This document shows, in pieces, positions 26,526 through 33,807 of a DNA stretch of 45,687 bases. A model generated the notes under the pieces. The model worked only from the letters and a program-made list of their open reading frames with translations. It searched no databases and was not told the DNA's origin. Each line of letters starts with the position of its first letter. Within the stretch, counting starts at the first letter, position 1. The position numbers were made by a program, and so were the translations under genes. The stretch covers positions 1 through 45,687 of IMG/VR virus record IMGVR_UViG_3300034374_008812. One strand, 5' to 3'. This DNA comes from a virus.

Positions 26526-26735
26526 ATGGATAAATTGTATTACGTGTATTTTAACACTGGATCTCTTGCCCCCATGTGGGTTAAGAAAAACGAAAGTTTT
26601 GCTGCTAAACTGAACAGTATAGTTGGAAAAGATAAACAGAATGAAATTACTTCGGTAGAATTAATAAAAACTTCACCGAGTATAAGTAAAGAAGTTTTAG
26701 ACTCATTATTTAATAAACCATTAAACAATAATTAA
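26526..26735 (+). CDS. Unknown protein (69 aa)
   Basis: Begins 7 nt after the previous stop and ends 1 nt before the next start, so it belongs to a tightly packed operon. N-terminal strand YYVYFNTG, then a mixed charged region. No family recognised. Confidence 0.5.
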   Translation: MDKLYYVYFNTGSLAPMWVKKNESFAAKLNSIVGKDKQNEITSVELIKTSPSISKEVLDSLFNKPLNNN

Positions 26736-26736
26736 G

Positions 26737-27030
26737 ATGAACAATATATCAAAACAAGAAACTGAACTAAAAGCAATAGGCTTAGATTTAAACCTAAATT
26801 ACGTAAACAATAGCGTAATAATAGTGAAAGGTCATAAAATAGTAGCGCCTGAAGAATGTATAGTGCGAGCTATACAATTAAAAATAAGAGAAGGGGAATT
26901 AAAACCACAAGACGTCGAGCTATACGACAATAAGAAAAGGATAGAAATCAGACCAGATGGTATGATAAAAGAAAAATTAGAATCAAATTTTTATCAACTT
27001 AGTGCTAATTTAGCATTTAAGTTATTCTAA
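26737..27030 (+). CDS. Unknown protein (97 aa)
   Basis: A mixed alpha/beta small protein (NSVIIVKGHKIVAPEECIVRAIQLKIREGEL) with no known motif. It starts 1 nt after the preceding stop. Confidence 0.5.
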   Translation: MNNISKQETELKAIGLDLNLNYVNNSVIIVKGHKIVAPEECIVRAIQLKIREGELKPQDVELYDNKKRIEIRPDGMIKEKLESNFYQLSANLAFKLF

Positions 27031-27051
27031 AACAAATAATTAAATATTAAC

Positions 27052-27082
27052 AACCCTAGATGATAGTATAGGTTAGATCATC
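27052..27082 (+). promoter_or_regulatory. H-type pseudoknot leader, copy 3
   Basis: Stem 1 AACC (27052-27055) with GGTT (27071-27074), extendable by TA/TA around a bulged C; stem 2 GATGAT (27059-27064) with ATCATC (27077-27082). It lies 11 nt before ATG 27094, with spacer ACAACAACAAC. Stem 2 is one pair longer than in the other copies. Confidence 0.7.
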
Positions 27083-27093
27083 ACAACAACAAC

Positions 27094-27621
27094 ATGAGAG
27101 TACCAAATTATGAATTGTATTTAGGCTTGCGAAGCGAGCTAGACGGTAGAATTGCTATAGGTGGTTCTACTGCACTTGTAGTTAGAGGTGAATTACCTGC
27201 TGACTACAAACCAGGAGATCTGGACTTGTGCATTGAGCACGAGATCCAACTAAGCATTATAGATACTTACCTGACCCAAAGAGGTTGGGAAATGTCTATA
27301 GACATACCAAATGGTAATGCCTTTACTGTTAGAAGGCAATACAAGCTGGATGGAGAGAAAGTAGATTTCTTCATCATACCTGACTTAGACCGTTGGGTAG
27401 ATTACATGGACGGAAACGTTTATGTTAAGCCCCAAGTTATATGGGCCGCGCGTGGTTATTATGCTGGCGTAGGCTCAGACAAAGCCCAAAACCAACTAGT
27501 AAAGAATGGTATGATTAGGCCATTTGTACCCAACTCAACCCCTAACTCAAAATTGACTAAGAGACAAGTAATACGCCGTATTATCGGCGATGTTAAACAC
27601 TTAATTAAGAGTATATTATGA
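27094..27621 (+). CDS. MNT-type nucleotidyltransferase-like protein (175 aa)
   Basis: Contains the nucleotidyltransferase-fold signature: IAIGGSTALVVRGELP (GGS at 23-25), then GDLDLCIE with D42 and D44, and a later VDFFIIPD strand offering a third acidic residue. This fits the DNA polymerase beta/MNT family, which transfers nucleotides to proteins, RNA or small molecules; the substrate here is unknown. The C-terminus is basic. Translation is probably controlled by pseudoknot 3, and its stop overlaps the deaminase start (ATGA), so the two are co-translated. Confidence 0.7.
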   Translation: MRVPNYELYLGLRSELDGRIAIGGSTALVVRGELPADYKPGDLDLCIEHEIQLSIIDTYLTQRGWEMSIDIPNGNAFTVRRQYKLDGEKVDFFIIPDLDRWVDYMDGNVYVKPQVIWAARGYYAGVGSDKAQNQLVKNGMIRPFVPNSTPNSKLTKRQVIRRIIGDVKHLIKSIL

Positions 27622-27917
27622 AAAAATTAATGATGACGGTGCTACTAAAGTCAGTAGCTAATCTTTCACCTGATAAATATAAGGTGGGAGCTATCTATGT
27701 TCAAGGCTGGAGAATCAGCTTTGGATATAATACTAGTAGAGATTACGGTAGTCATGCAGAGGACATGGCTATTCGTATGTTCGAGAAGCTCTACAAGCCC
27801 AGAGCACAAAAAGGAACTATGTATTGTACATGGTCTCCATGTTCTGTATGTGCAAAGAATCTCTTTAACCTAGGTATAAGGCCTTGGTATTTAGATCGAT
27901 ACACTGGCAAACTCTAA
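27618..27917 (+). CDS. Cytidine/dCMP deaminase-like protein (99 aa)
   Basis: Short zinc deaminase. S-H46-A-E48-D provides the zinc ligand and the proton-shuttling glutamate, and SP74-C75-SV-C78 the two cysteine ligands. The spacing matches the cytidine/deoxycytidylate deaminase superfamily, but 99 aa is at the short end. Substrate could be dCMP, cytidine or an RNA/DNA base; dCMP deamination for dTTP supply is common in phages. Overlaps the upstream nucleotidyltransferase by 4 nt. Confidence 0.78.
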   Translation: MKKLMMTVLLKSVANLSPDKYKVGAIYVQGWRISFGYNTSRDYGSHAEDMAIRMFEKLYKPRAQKGTMYCTWSPCSVCAKNLFNLGIRPWYLDRYTGKL

Positions 27918-27975
27918 ACTCGTCTGAGCGAGTATAAATAGGCTTTAGGCTCAGAGCGTCCCACTTCGGTGGGGG
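27918..27975 (+). other. Hairpin cluster after the deaminase gene
   Basis: ACTCG-TCTGAG-CGAGT (27918-27933) begins right after the stop, and CCCAC-TTCG-GTGGG (27960-27973) is a UUCG-capped hairpin. No T-tract follows, so this looks like an RNA stabiliser or processing element rather than a classical terminator. Confidence 0.45.
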
Positions 27976-28001
27976 TAGTATTAATTTAAAATTTAAAAGT
28001 T

Positions 28002-28289
28002 ATGTTAGTAAGAGAAAAATGTGATCAAGAAATGATCAGGATTGCGGATCAAGAAATGGGATTCGCTATTAATCCCAAAAATGGTGTCTTTGCGGACACT
28101 GAACAAGAGGGACAAGACCTAGAAGCATTATATGCTGAGGTGCAAAGAGTTAAGGAGACTTGCAGATGCTGGACTCCGAGTAATAAGGAAGGTGTTAGTT
28201 GCTACACTGAACTAGGAAAAGGCAATATCATAATAGTAGAAGATCAAGGGTATGTAGGTATCTTCTACAACAACTATTTATTCATTTAA
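28002..28289 (+). CDS. Unknown protein (95 aa)
   Basis: Starts after ATTTAAAATTTAAAAGTT. Acidic and helical in the middle (EQEGQDLEALYAEVQRVKE), then CRCW and a beta-rich end (IIIVEDQGYVGIFYNNYLFI). No family recognised. Confidence 0.55.
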   Translation: MLVREKCDQEMIRIADQEMGFAINPKNGVFADTEQEGQDLEALYAEVQRVKETCRCWTPSNKEGVSCYTELGKGNIIIVEDQGYVGIFYNNYLFI

Positions 28290-28305
28290 TTAAAATTTAA
28301 AAGTT

Positions 28306-28512
28306 ATGAAAACAAGAAGACCAAGAATTAATCAAGAAACAAAAGTAGAAAGAAAGATAGAATTTTCTACTAGATTTGCAAAAGACAAAAACCCTAACTG
28401 GGATAAAAATATACGCTCTAAAGAAGGAGAGCGTAAAGTAAAAGCTAAACCAACGCCGCAAGATAAATGGGCTGAGTTTAAAGCTTTTGCAGCAACAGAA
28501 TTAAATTATTAA
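28306..28512 (+). CDS. Unknown basic protein (68 aa)
   Basis: Very basic N-terminal half (MKTRRPRINQETKVERKIE) and KWAEFKAFAATELNY at the end; it might bind nucleic acid. The leader AATTAAAATTTAAAAGTT is almost identical to that of the previous gene. Confidence 0.5.
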   Translation: MKTRRPRINQETKVERKIEFSTRFAKDKNPNWDKNIRSKEGERKVKAKPTPQDKWAEFKAFAATELNY

Positions 28513-28529
28513 TTAAATTAACAAATAAG

Positions 28530-28667
28530 ATGAAGAAAATATTATTAGAAAATGGTACTGTAAAATACGGTATACAATACTATCGTGTGTTAGAGTTAAA
28601 AGAAAATCAAGTATTATTAATGATTAGTAAAAAACCAACTTGGGTTGATATTAAAGAATTAAACTAA
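28530..28667 (+). CDS. Unknown small protein (45 aa)
   Basis: ATG at 28530 after AACAAATAAG, 17 nt downstream of the previous stop; ends TAA. Contains TVKYGIQYYRVLELKENQVLLM, a compact beta pattern. Codon use and spacing agree with its neighbours. No family recognised. Confidence 0.5.
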   Translation: MKKILLENGTVKYGIQYYRVLELKENQVLLMISKKPTWVDIKELN

Positions 28668-28683
28668 TCAACTAACCTATCAC

Positions 28684-28773
28684 CTTAGTCTTCCTTTCTT
28701 CCTCGCCTTAGTCTTCCCTTCGTCGGAGTCTTCCCTTCGGCCTCGCGGTTTTTTGGCGTGAGACAGTCTCACG
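28684..28773 (+). repeat. Pyrimidine-rich direct repeats and hairpin before the 160-aa gene
   Basis: Three near copies of (T)AGTCTTCC(C)TT, each followed by a CG-containing tail, occupy 28684-28743; then CGTGAGA-CAG-TCTCACG (28757-28773) forms a 7-bp hairpin. The whole lies in a 146-nt gap before a gene with high-expression codon use. Confidence 0.5.
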
Positions 28774-28813
28774 TGTAGTATATTATTTTTTTAAACTTTT
28801 AAATTTTTAGATT

Positions 28814-29296
28814 ATGTTAAAGATTAACAGACAAGCAGCATTAAAGCAGTTCAGAACTCAATCAGCGAAAGGCTTAAAATTAGAGCCAGGAACTGAGATC
28901 AGTGTTATGGAAGTTCGTGAGAACAACAACGAGGATGGTTCAGTGACTCACTCTTTAATCTGCTCAACAGATAAATCACTTGTGATTAACATCTCTTTAT
29001 CTGATTACTTCAAAATGGGAGTGGTAAACAATGGATCTCATTACACTTCAGAAGAAGGTGATGAAGATATCGAGATTTTCCAATCTTTCACTATCGAAAC
29101 GGCAGAAGACCGTAAAGATAGAAACGGTGACCTTGTTTACCCTTTATATGCTTATGAAGGATGGGACGAGATGAGAGATGAAATTAGAGCAGGTAATGCT
29201 AAATTCGATTGGAATGCTCTAATTGAATCAGGATTGAAAGAAGGTATTACAGACCGTATCAGTCCATTACAAGATTATACTATCAAAATCGGATAG
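28814..29296 (+). CDS. Unknown, probably abundant protein (160 aa)
   Basis: No family recognised. It stands alone, with its own leader (TTTTTAGATT before the ATG) and a strong terminator after it. Its codons are less AT-rich than the neighbours' and similar to the capsid gene's, suggesting high expression. Acidic overall (EEGDEDIEIF, EDRKDRNGD). A DNA-binding or anti-host early protein is possible but not shown. Confidence 0.6.
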   Translation: MLKINRQAALKQFRTQSAKGLKLEPGTEISVMEVRENNNEDGSVTHSLICSTDKSLVINISLSDYFKMGVVNNGSHYTSEEGDEDIEIFQSFTIETAEDRKDRNGDLVYPLYAYEGWDEMRDEIRAGNAKFDWNALIESGLKEGITDRISPLQDYTIKIG

Positions 29297-29311
29297 TATT
29301 ACACTCATATG

Positions 29312-29346
29312 GGGTAGCATAGAAATATGTTACCCTATATTTTTTT
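29312..29346 (+). terminator. Rho-independent terminator
   Basis: GGGTAGCATA (29312-29321), loop GAAA, TATGTTACCC (29326-29335), a 10-bp stem with one G-U pair followed by TATATTTTTTT. It terminates the 160-aa gene. Confidence 0.85.
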
Positions 29347-29423
29347 AAAGGGGCTTATGGCTAATAACCCGATCTAGCTCTATAATTATTTTTTTTTAAA
29401 CCATTAATAGTAAATAACCCGAT

Positions 29424-29660
29424 ATGGCAACAATAAAACACAACTTTAAAGGTAATTTTGAATTCCCTTTATACAATCAACACGAAATTAAAAGTATTTT
29501 AAATGATATCAATGCAGATATCAGAGAAGTAGAAGAAGATATTAATCATTATTCTCTTATAGGAGATATGGAAAATGAGATGAATTGTTTAGAAGAATCA
29601 GTTGTATTAAATTGCGTTAAGTACGACTATGAAGAATTACTTCAAGCAGCTTTAAATTAA
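29424..29660 (+). CDS. Unknown helical acidic protein (78 aa)
   Basis: Contains FPLYNQHEIKSILNDINADIREVEEDINHY, suggesting coiled-coil helices. Leader AAATAACCCGAT is repeated at about 29367-29374 (ATAACCCGAT), a short duplicated upstream element. No family recognised. Confidence 0.5.
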   Translation: MATIKHNFKGNFEFPLYNQHEIKSILNDINADIREVEEDINHYSLIGDMENEMNCLEESVVLNCVKYDYEELLQAALN

Positions 29661-29667
29661 TTATGTT

Positions 29668-29832
29668 ATGAAAAATTTTTTTAAAAGTGCTTTTGCATTG
29701 TGCCTATATGTTATTATAGGCTCTTTGCTATTAGCGTATAGGTTTTCAGATAGTAGTTTAGCTGTAGAGATATTTACAGTAATAGCTATAGTATATTTAA
29801 TATTGCTACCTAGTTGTAGCACAAAAAATTAA
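29668..29832 (+). CDS. Small two-helix membrane protein (54 aa)
   Basis: Starts MKNFFKSAFALCLYVIIGSLLL and has a second hydrophobic stretch IFTVIAIVYLILLPSCS. An earlier ATG at 29663 is closed by an immediate stop. Could be a membrane protein of the infected cell; the function is unknown. Confidence 0.5.
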   Translation: MKNFFKSAFALCLYVIIGSLLLAYRFSDSSLAVEIFTVIAIVYLILLPSCSTKN

Positions 29833-29838
29833 AAGATT

Positions 29839-30054
29839 ATGTTAGAATTAATTATATCAATAGGTTACTTCTTAGGTATAGGTTATACTATAGAAGATTA
29901 CAGTAGTGTTAACGGTAATTATGTAAATGATTTTAAATCTAGACTAGGTTTAGTTATATACATTTCATTTGTATTTTTATATTCACCTGTGTTTTTATTA
30001 ATAGATTTAGGTAGATTATTATATAAATTAAACAGTAAAGAAGATGACAAATAG
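29839..30054 (+). CDS. Small membrane protein (71 aa)
   Basis: Two hydrophobic segments (IISIGYFLGIGYTI and LVIYISFVFLYSPVFLLIDLG) and a charged tail ending KEDDK. Its end overlaps the next gene by 11 nt. Membrane-located; a holin is possible but there is no supporting partner nearby. Confidence 0.5.
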   Translation: MLELIISIGYFLGIGYTIEDYSSVNGNYVNDFKSRLGLVIYISFVFLYSPVFLLIDLGRLLYKLNSKEDDK

Positions 30055-30427
30055 AGAAGAATATGCAAAATTTGCAGAGAAGCACCCTAACAGTGTAACA
30101 ATTAGAGCAGCAGTTATAAATCATTCTGTAGAAGATTATATTGCTGGACACACTATGAATTTAGTTGTAGTGTATGAAGATAATCACGGTAGTGTGGTTT
30201 TCTTAGACCCTTACTGCGGTGTAGCAGACATTTTAAATTGGGATGGTAATGAACCCCTAGCTTTTAAAGACAATGAAGATATTAAACCTTTTTTGTCTAA
30301 ATGTATGTTAGATTTTAACATTCAAGACCCGGCTTTTACTAAAATTTACAAGAGCTTAAATTTCTTTGATGAGCATTTTGAAGCTCCTATAAACTTCGAA
30401 AGGTATGGGGTTGTAGAAGTAGAGTAA
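30044..30427 (+). CDS. Unknown protein (127 aa)
   Basis: Alpha/beta protein starting MTNREEYAKFAEKHPNSVTIRAA, with VVVYEDNHGSVVFLDPYCGVADILNW. No recognised motif. Overlaps the upstream membrane gene by 11 nt. Confidence 0.55.
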   Translation: MTNREEYAKFAEKHPNSVTIRAAVINHSVEDYIAGHTMNLVVVYEDNHGSVVFLDPYCGVADILNWDGNEPLAFKDNEDIKPFLSKCMLDFNIQDPAFTKIYKSLNFFDEHFEAPINFERYGVVEVE

Positions 30428-30468
30428 TAACTTGAGGGAGATACGTCTCCCTTTTAAATTTAAAAATT

Positions 30469-30663
30469 ATGAGAGAGACTTTATTTTTCTTAGCGTATTT
30501 AGCTTTTCTATTAGCTATATTATATTTTACTTTCGTATCCTTTAGTTGGATGATGTTAGCTATAGCAGCTTGTTTAGCTATATTATGTTTAGCAGCAATA
30601 ATTAATCTTTTACTACCCAAAACAACTAACGTTTTTAAATACTTTTTACGTAATAAAAAATAA
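30469..30663 (+). CDS. Small two-helix membrane protein (64 aa)
   Basis: MRETLFFLAYLAFLLAILYF and SWMMLAIAACLAILCLAAI are strong membrane helices, with a basic C-terminus (FLRNKK). Leader TTTTAAATTTAAAAATT. Function unknown. Confidence 0.55.
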   Translation: MRETLFFLAYLAFLLAILYFTFVSFSWMMLAIAACLAILCLAAIINLLLPKTTNVFKYFLRNKK

Positions 30664-30667
30664 AAGT

Positions 30668-30787
30668 ATGAATGAAGAAGAAAGAAACAAAGAACTAGAT
30701 GACAAAGAAGGTTGTATAATGATTTTTATAACGTTATTTACCCTTTTTATTTTGTGGTTAGCTAGTAACTTGTATAAATTTGTATAA
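30668..30787 (+). CDS. Small single-helix membrane protein (39 aa)
   Basis: An acidic/charged N-terminus (MNEEERNKELDDKEG) is followed by one membrane helix (CIMIFITLFTLFILWLA). It starts 4 nt after the previous stop, so it is probably the last gene of this small membrane-protein operon. Confidence 0.45.
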   Translation: MNEEERNKELDDKEGCIMIFITLFTLFILWLASNLYKFV

Positions 30788-30827
30788 ATTGTTGGTTTAT
30801 AGATTGTTGTTGTTGTTTTAAAATTTA

Positions 30828-30863
30828 GAGTGGGGGTCGCACGGTGTGTAAATCCCCCTCTTT
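30828..30863 (+). terminator. Probable terminator hairpin
   Basis: GAG-T-GGGGG (30828-30836) pairs with CCCCC-TC (30854-30860) around a loop that itself contains GCAC…GTGT; TTT follows. It closes the membrane-protein operon. The T tract is short, so efficiency is uncertain. Confidence 0.55.
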
Positions 30864-30998
30864 AAATAAAATAAACTCTTCAACTCTATATAAAATATAT
30901 AATATTAATATATATAAACAGCGTCTACATAACGTGACACACTACTGCACTAACGGAACAGTAGCACACACAAATAATTTTATTATTTTGTATACTAT

Positions 30999-31017
30999 AA
31001 GGCCATACGCCTTTTTT
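30999..31017 (+). terminator. Rho-independent terminator
   Basis: AAGGC (30999-31003), loop CATAC, GCCTT (31009-31013), then TTTT. The gap 30788-31049 otherwise holds AT-rich sequence and an inverted repeat CTACTG…CAGTAG around 30947-30965; no gene is seen. Confidence 0.65.
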
Positions 31018-31049
31018 ATATAATATATTTTTTTAAAAAAGTATAAAAT

Positions 31050-31211
31050 ATGGTTAAATTTAGAGTAATATTGATACCGATAGTAAGGTTAAATGAAGAT
31101 GACTCTGCTGATTATAAAGAGTGGAGAGAAGTAGAATATCGTAGCGCGAAGGAAGCGTTAGATGATTTAGAAAAAGATTATTTAGTAGTAAAGATAGAAA
31201 GAATAAAATAA
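31050..31211 (+). CDS. Unknown small protein (53 aa)
   Basis: Starts MVKFRVILIPIVRLNEDD and ends YLVVKIERIK, with a helix REVEYRSAKEALDDLEKDY between two strands, a simple beta-alpha-beta pattern. It follows terminator 30999-31017 and is spaced 17 nt from the next gene. Confidence 0.5.
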   Translation: MVKFRVILIPIVRLNEDDSADYKEWREVEYRSAKEALDDLEKDYLVVKIERIK

Positions 31212-31228
31212 TTATTAAAAGTAAAAAT

Positions 31229-31894
31229 ATGAAAGTAGGAGATAAAATATTAGGTTTTAAATTTTTTTATAGCGACTTATCTTATGTAAAAGAAATGGAT
31301 AATTTTATAGGTAAAGTAGGTACTATAATAACTATAATTGATGATACCATAGAAATAGATTTTAATGGTGAAGGTATATGGTGGTATCCTAAAGAAGAGG
31401 CTAAATTATATTTAGTAGATGAAACTATTAAAGTTAGAGTTATAAAACCTAATATAATAGACCTTGATTTAGGTAAAGTTTATCCTGTATTGGAACAAAA
31501 TGAAAGTTATTATCGGGTATTAGATAATGTAGGTCATGCTAGGTGGATAATGAAAGAATATTTTAGTTTAGTAAAGGAAAATGATGATGTTATGTATAGA
31601 CTTAAAGAAGAAGTTAAAAAATATTTAAAAGAAGATAATCCTTTGAAAGATAAAACTATGTCTATGGAGGATTGGAGTATGACTAGTTTTTCTAGCGTAG
31701 CCTTAGAGGAGGCGGATTATAGTGTGGATTTGAGTTCTATAGATAAAGATGAAATGGAGGAAGTAAGTGAGGGTTTTATAGAAGTTGCTAAATTTTTTAA
31801 CTATAGAGATAAAGCTTTTTGGTTAAATCCTAACTATAATTGGGAATTGAAATATTATGATAAAGAAGTATTTTTAGAACCAACTAAAAAATAA
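31229..31894 (+). CDS. Protein with two SH3-like repeats (221 aa)
   Basis: Residues ~1-75 read KVGDKILGF … GKVGTIITIIDDTIEIDFNGEGIWWYPKEEAKLYLV, a small barrel pattern frequent in phage proteins (…GTV…I-F--G--WWYP). Residues ~77-115 form a second, similar unit (IKVRVIKPNIIDLDLGKVYPVLEQN). The C-terminal half is acidic and helical. Function unknown. Confidence 0.55.
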   Translation: MKVGDKILGFKFFYSDLSYVKEMDNFIGKVGTIITIIDDTIEIDFNGEGIWWYPKEEAKLYLVDETIKVRVIKPNIIDLDLGKVYPVLEQNESYYRVLDNVGHARWIMKEYFSLVKENDDVMYRLKEEVKKYLKEDNPLKDKTMSMEDWSMTSFSSVALEEADYSVDLSSIDKDEMEEVSEGFIEVAKFFNYRDKAFWLNPNYNWELKYYDKEVFLEPTKK

Positions 31895-31923
31895 AATTAT
31901 GTTAAATCTTATTACACTTTGAT

Positions 31924-32331
31924 ATGGTTACAATATTTAGAATGGGGTATATACTCTTATTGAGTTATAACCCGTGTGATGTATTTTATTATTTTAATGT
32001 AGATGAAATGCATGGATTGTCTTTAAAAGAATGTCAAGAACATGTAAATACAAAAGATTCGGCATATATTGCTGGATGGAGCAATTTTATTCCTAAAGAA
32101 TCAGGTGAGTATAATGATGATGATGCTAGATTTGTATTCATTAATTTATCAAGATGCACAGATCCTGTAAAAACAACAGGTCTTATTATGCATGAGATGA
32201 TGCATCATTCTTTATGGATGAATAGTTATAATGCAGAAACTAGAGAAGAAGAGATTATTACCTGGGCTGAAGAAGAAACTTATGAGGTTTATGAAATAAT
32301 TAAACCTATGTTAAGTTTTAAATCAGAGTAA
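31924..32331 (+). CDS. Small metallopeptidase-like protein with HEMMHH (135 aa)
   Basis: TTGLIMHEMMHHSLW holds an H-E-M-M-H motif (HEXXH-type zinc site), with a downstream acidic helix EEEIITWAEEETYEVYEII that could supply the third ligand. This gives a minimal zincin-like protein; proteolytic activity is not certain. A short upstream frame at 31898 ends just before the start, so ATG 31924 is used. Confidence 0.5.
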   Translation: MVTIFRMGYILLLSYNPCDVFYYFNVDEMHGLSLKECQEHVNTKDSAYIAGWSNFIPKESGEYNDDDARFVFINLSRCTDPVKTTGLIMHEMMHHSLWMNSYNAETREEEIITWAEEETYEVYEIIKPMLSFKSE

Positions 32332-32385
32332 AATATTTAATTGCAGTGAAAAACGATTAATTTAATCATTTAATAGTGTAAAATT

Positions 32386-32619
32386 ATGGAAAGAATAGAA
32401 GTAATGCATAGATTATTTAGAATATTAGTTTCTAATAAATTCATAAAAGTAGGCGATTTTTATAATATATCTATAGAAAGAGGTTCTATAAAATTACAAG
32501 GTGTATTTTGTAGTAAAATAACAAGAAAATATATGGAACTAGGAGCTAAATTTCACATAGAAGCCAATGGATTTGTATATTTAAAAAAGGGTAGTGTAGA
32601 AATTGTTTTAACAGATTAA
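32386..32619 (+). CDS. Unknown protein (77 aa)
   Basis: Mixed helix/strand small protein (MERIEVMHRLFRILVSNKFIK … FVYLKKGSVEIVL). It is 1 nt from the next gene. No family recognised. Confidence 0.5.
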   Translation: MERIEVMHRLFRILVSNKFIKVGDFYNISIERGSIKLQGVFCSKITRKYMELGAKFHIEANGFVYLKKGSVEIVLTD

Positions 32620-32620
32620 T

Positions 32621-32887
32621 ATGAATAATAAATATGAAATAGAATATTGGGATAGAGTAGATTATTATAGCGTAAATTCTAAAGTTAAAAGTACTGAAAT
32701 TTGGGAAGGTTCTAAAGAAGAAATATTTAAAAAATTTTATGATAAAAATAATTCTCTTCGATATTGTAATGGTAGTTATTATAAGTTTAAAAATAAATTA
32801 ATTGAAAAAGAATATAAAGAATGGTATGATTCTTTAAGTGAAAATACAAAATTTAATATGTACTACGGTAATGGTATTGTTGATTAA
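32621..32887 (+). CDS. Unknown protein (88 aa)
   Basis: Tyr/Lys/Asn-rich small protein (MNNKYEIEYWDRVDYYSVN … YKEWYDSLSENTKFNMYYG). No family recognised. It starts 1 nt after the preceding stop. Confidence 0.5.
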   Translation: MNNKYEIEYWDRVDYYSVNSKVKSTEIWEGSKEEIFKKFYDKNNSLRYCNGSYYKFKNKLIEKEYKEWYDSLSENTKFNMYYGNGIVD

Positions 32888-32898
32888 AAAAAATAAGA

Positions 32899-33090
32899 AT
32901 GAATAACAATAAACACATATGGGAAGGTTGGACTGTTCAAGATTTTATAAACGAGTTAGAGATAACTTTTCCTTATCAGACATTTAAAACAAAAGAAGAA
33001 GTTAAAGAATGGTGTAAATCAGAACAACCTTATTATAAAAAACATATACCTGAAGTGTATGCACATTTTTTAAGTAAAACTAATTTTTAA
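32899..33090 (+). CDS. Unknown protein (63 aa)
   Basis: Contains HIWEGWTVQDFINELEITFPYQTF and KEEVKEWCKSEQPYYKK. This resembles small phage proteins of unknown role; no motif is decisive. Confidence 0.5.
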   Translation: MNNNKHIWEGWTVQDFINELEITFPYQTFKTKEEVKEWCKSEQPYYKKHIPEVYAHFLSKTNF

Positions 33091-33111
33091 TAAATTAAAA
33101 ATTAAAATAAA

Positions 33112-33522
33112 ATGAAAAAAATATTATTTATCATAATGTTACTCTTAGTAGGAGTAAGTTATGGACAAGAAAATGAACAAGAAGAAGCTATATTTGTAAC
33201 AACAGGTAGCTTTAGTAAATTTGAAAACCAAAATAACCCAGAAGAATCTTTCATAAGTGAAGGTAAAATAAATCAGATTTATGTATTTAAATTTTATGAA
33301 GGTTGGACTAAAGGATCTTTAGTATCTAGAGGTAGCGATATAAGTTTAAAAATTATTAATGTAAAACAAAAAACCGACAATACTATATTAATAGAAGCTA
33401 AAGATATAGAAAATACTATAATGTATATTAAAGTAGATTTTGTAAATGAAGTAGTAGAAACTTTAATAGGCCTTAATGGAGGTTATTTAACTACGACCCA
33501 CAATTTATTAACTTATAATTAA
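33112..33522 (+). CDS. Exported protein with flavobacterial signal peptide (136 aa)
   Basis: MKKILFIIMLLLVGVSYG|QENEQ is a clear Sec signal peptide with the SYG-Q cleavage context common in flavobacteria. The mature part is small, beta-rich and soluble. Probably exported to the host periplasm or surface, where it could change receptor or envelope properties; no family recognised. Confidence 0.6.
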   Translation: MKKILFIIMLLLVGVSYGQENEQEEAIFVTTGSFSKFENQNNPEESFISEGKINQIYVFKFYEGWTKGSLVSRGSDISLKIINVKQKTDNTILIEAKDIENTIMYIKVDFVNEVVETLIGLNGGYLTTTHNLLTYN

Positions 33523-33698
33523 TGAAATTAGAAAAAATGGAAGGTAAAAAATATGGCTCAGAATATTGTTATTTTTTTAATGAAGATGGTCAATGGATAG
33601 GTTATTTTAAAGCTGTATTTTCTAGAAGTTATTATGTTAAAGATACTAGATGTGGTTATTATTTTCATAATTCTTTATACAAATCTTATTATATATAA
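33522..33698 (+). CDS. MKL…YYI family member A (58 aa)
   Basis: Too short for usual gene callers but in register: it overlaps the previous stop by 1 nt (TAATG), starts MKLEKMEGKKYG, and ends YKSYYI like its paralogues. It has the family's aromatic, N/K-rich pattern (CYFFNEDGQWIGYF). The nine-member family is discussed in the findings. Function unknown. Confidence 0.6.
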   Translation: MKLEKMEGKKYGSEYCYFFNEDGQWIGYFKAVFSRSYYVKDTRCGYYFHNSLYKSYYI

Positions 33699-33807
33699 AA
33701 TTGTGTCCCGCCTAGCCTCTCTCACGAAACATTGGTGGCGTAGCGGTTCTCCTTTATAATACCGGTTAAATTAGAGAGTCAGTTATCTTAATAAGATGCT
33801 GACAAAA

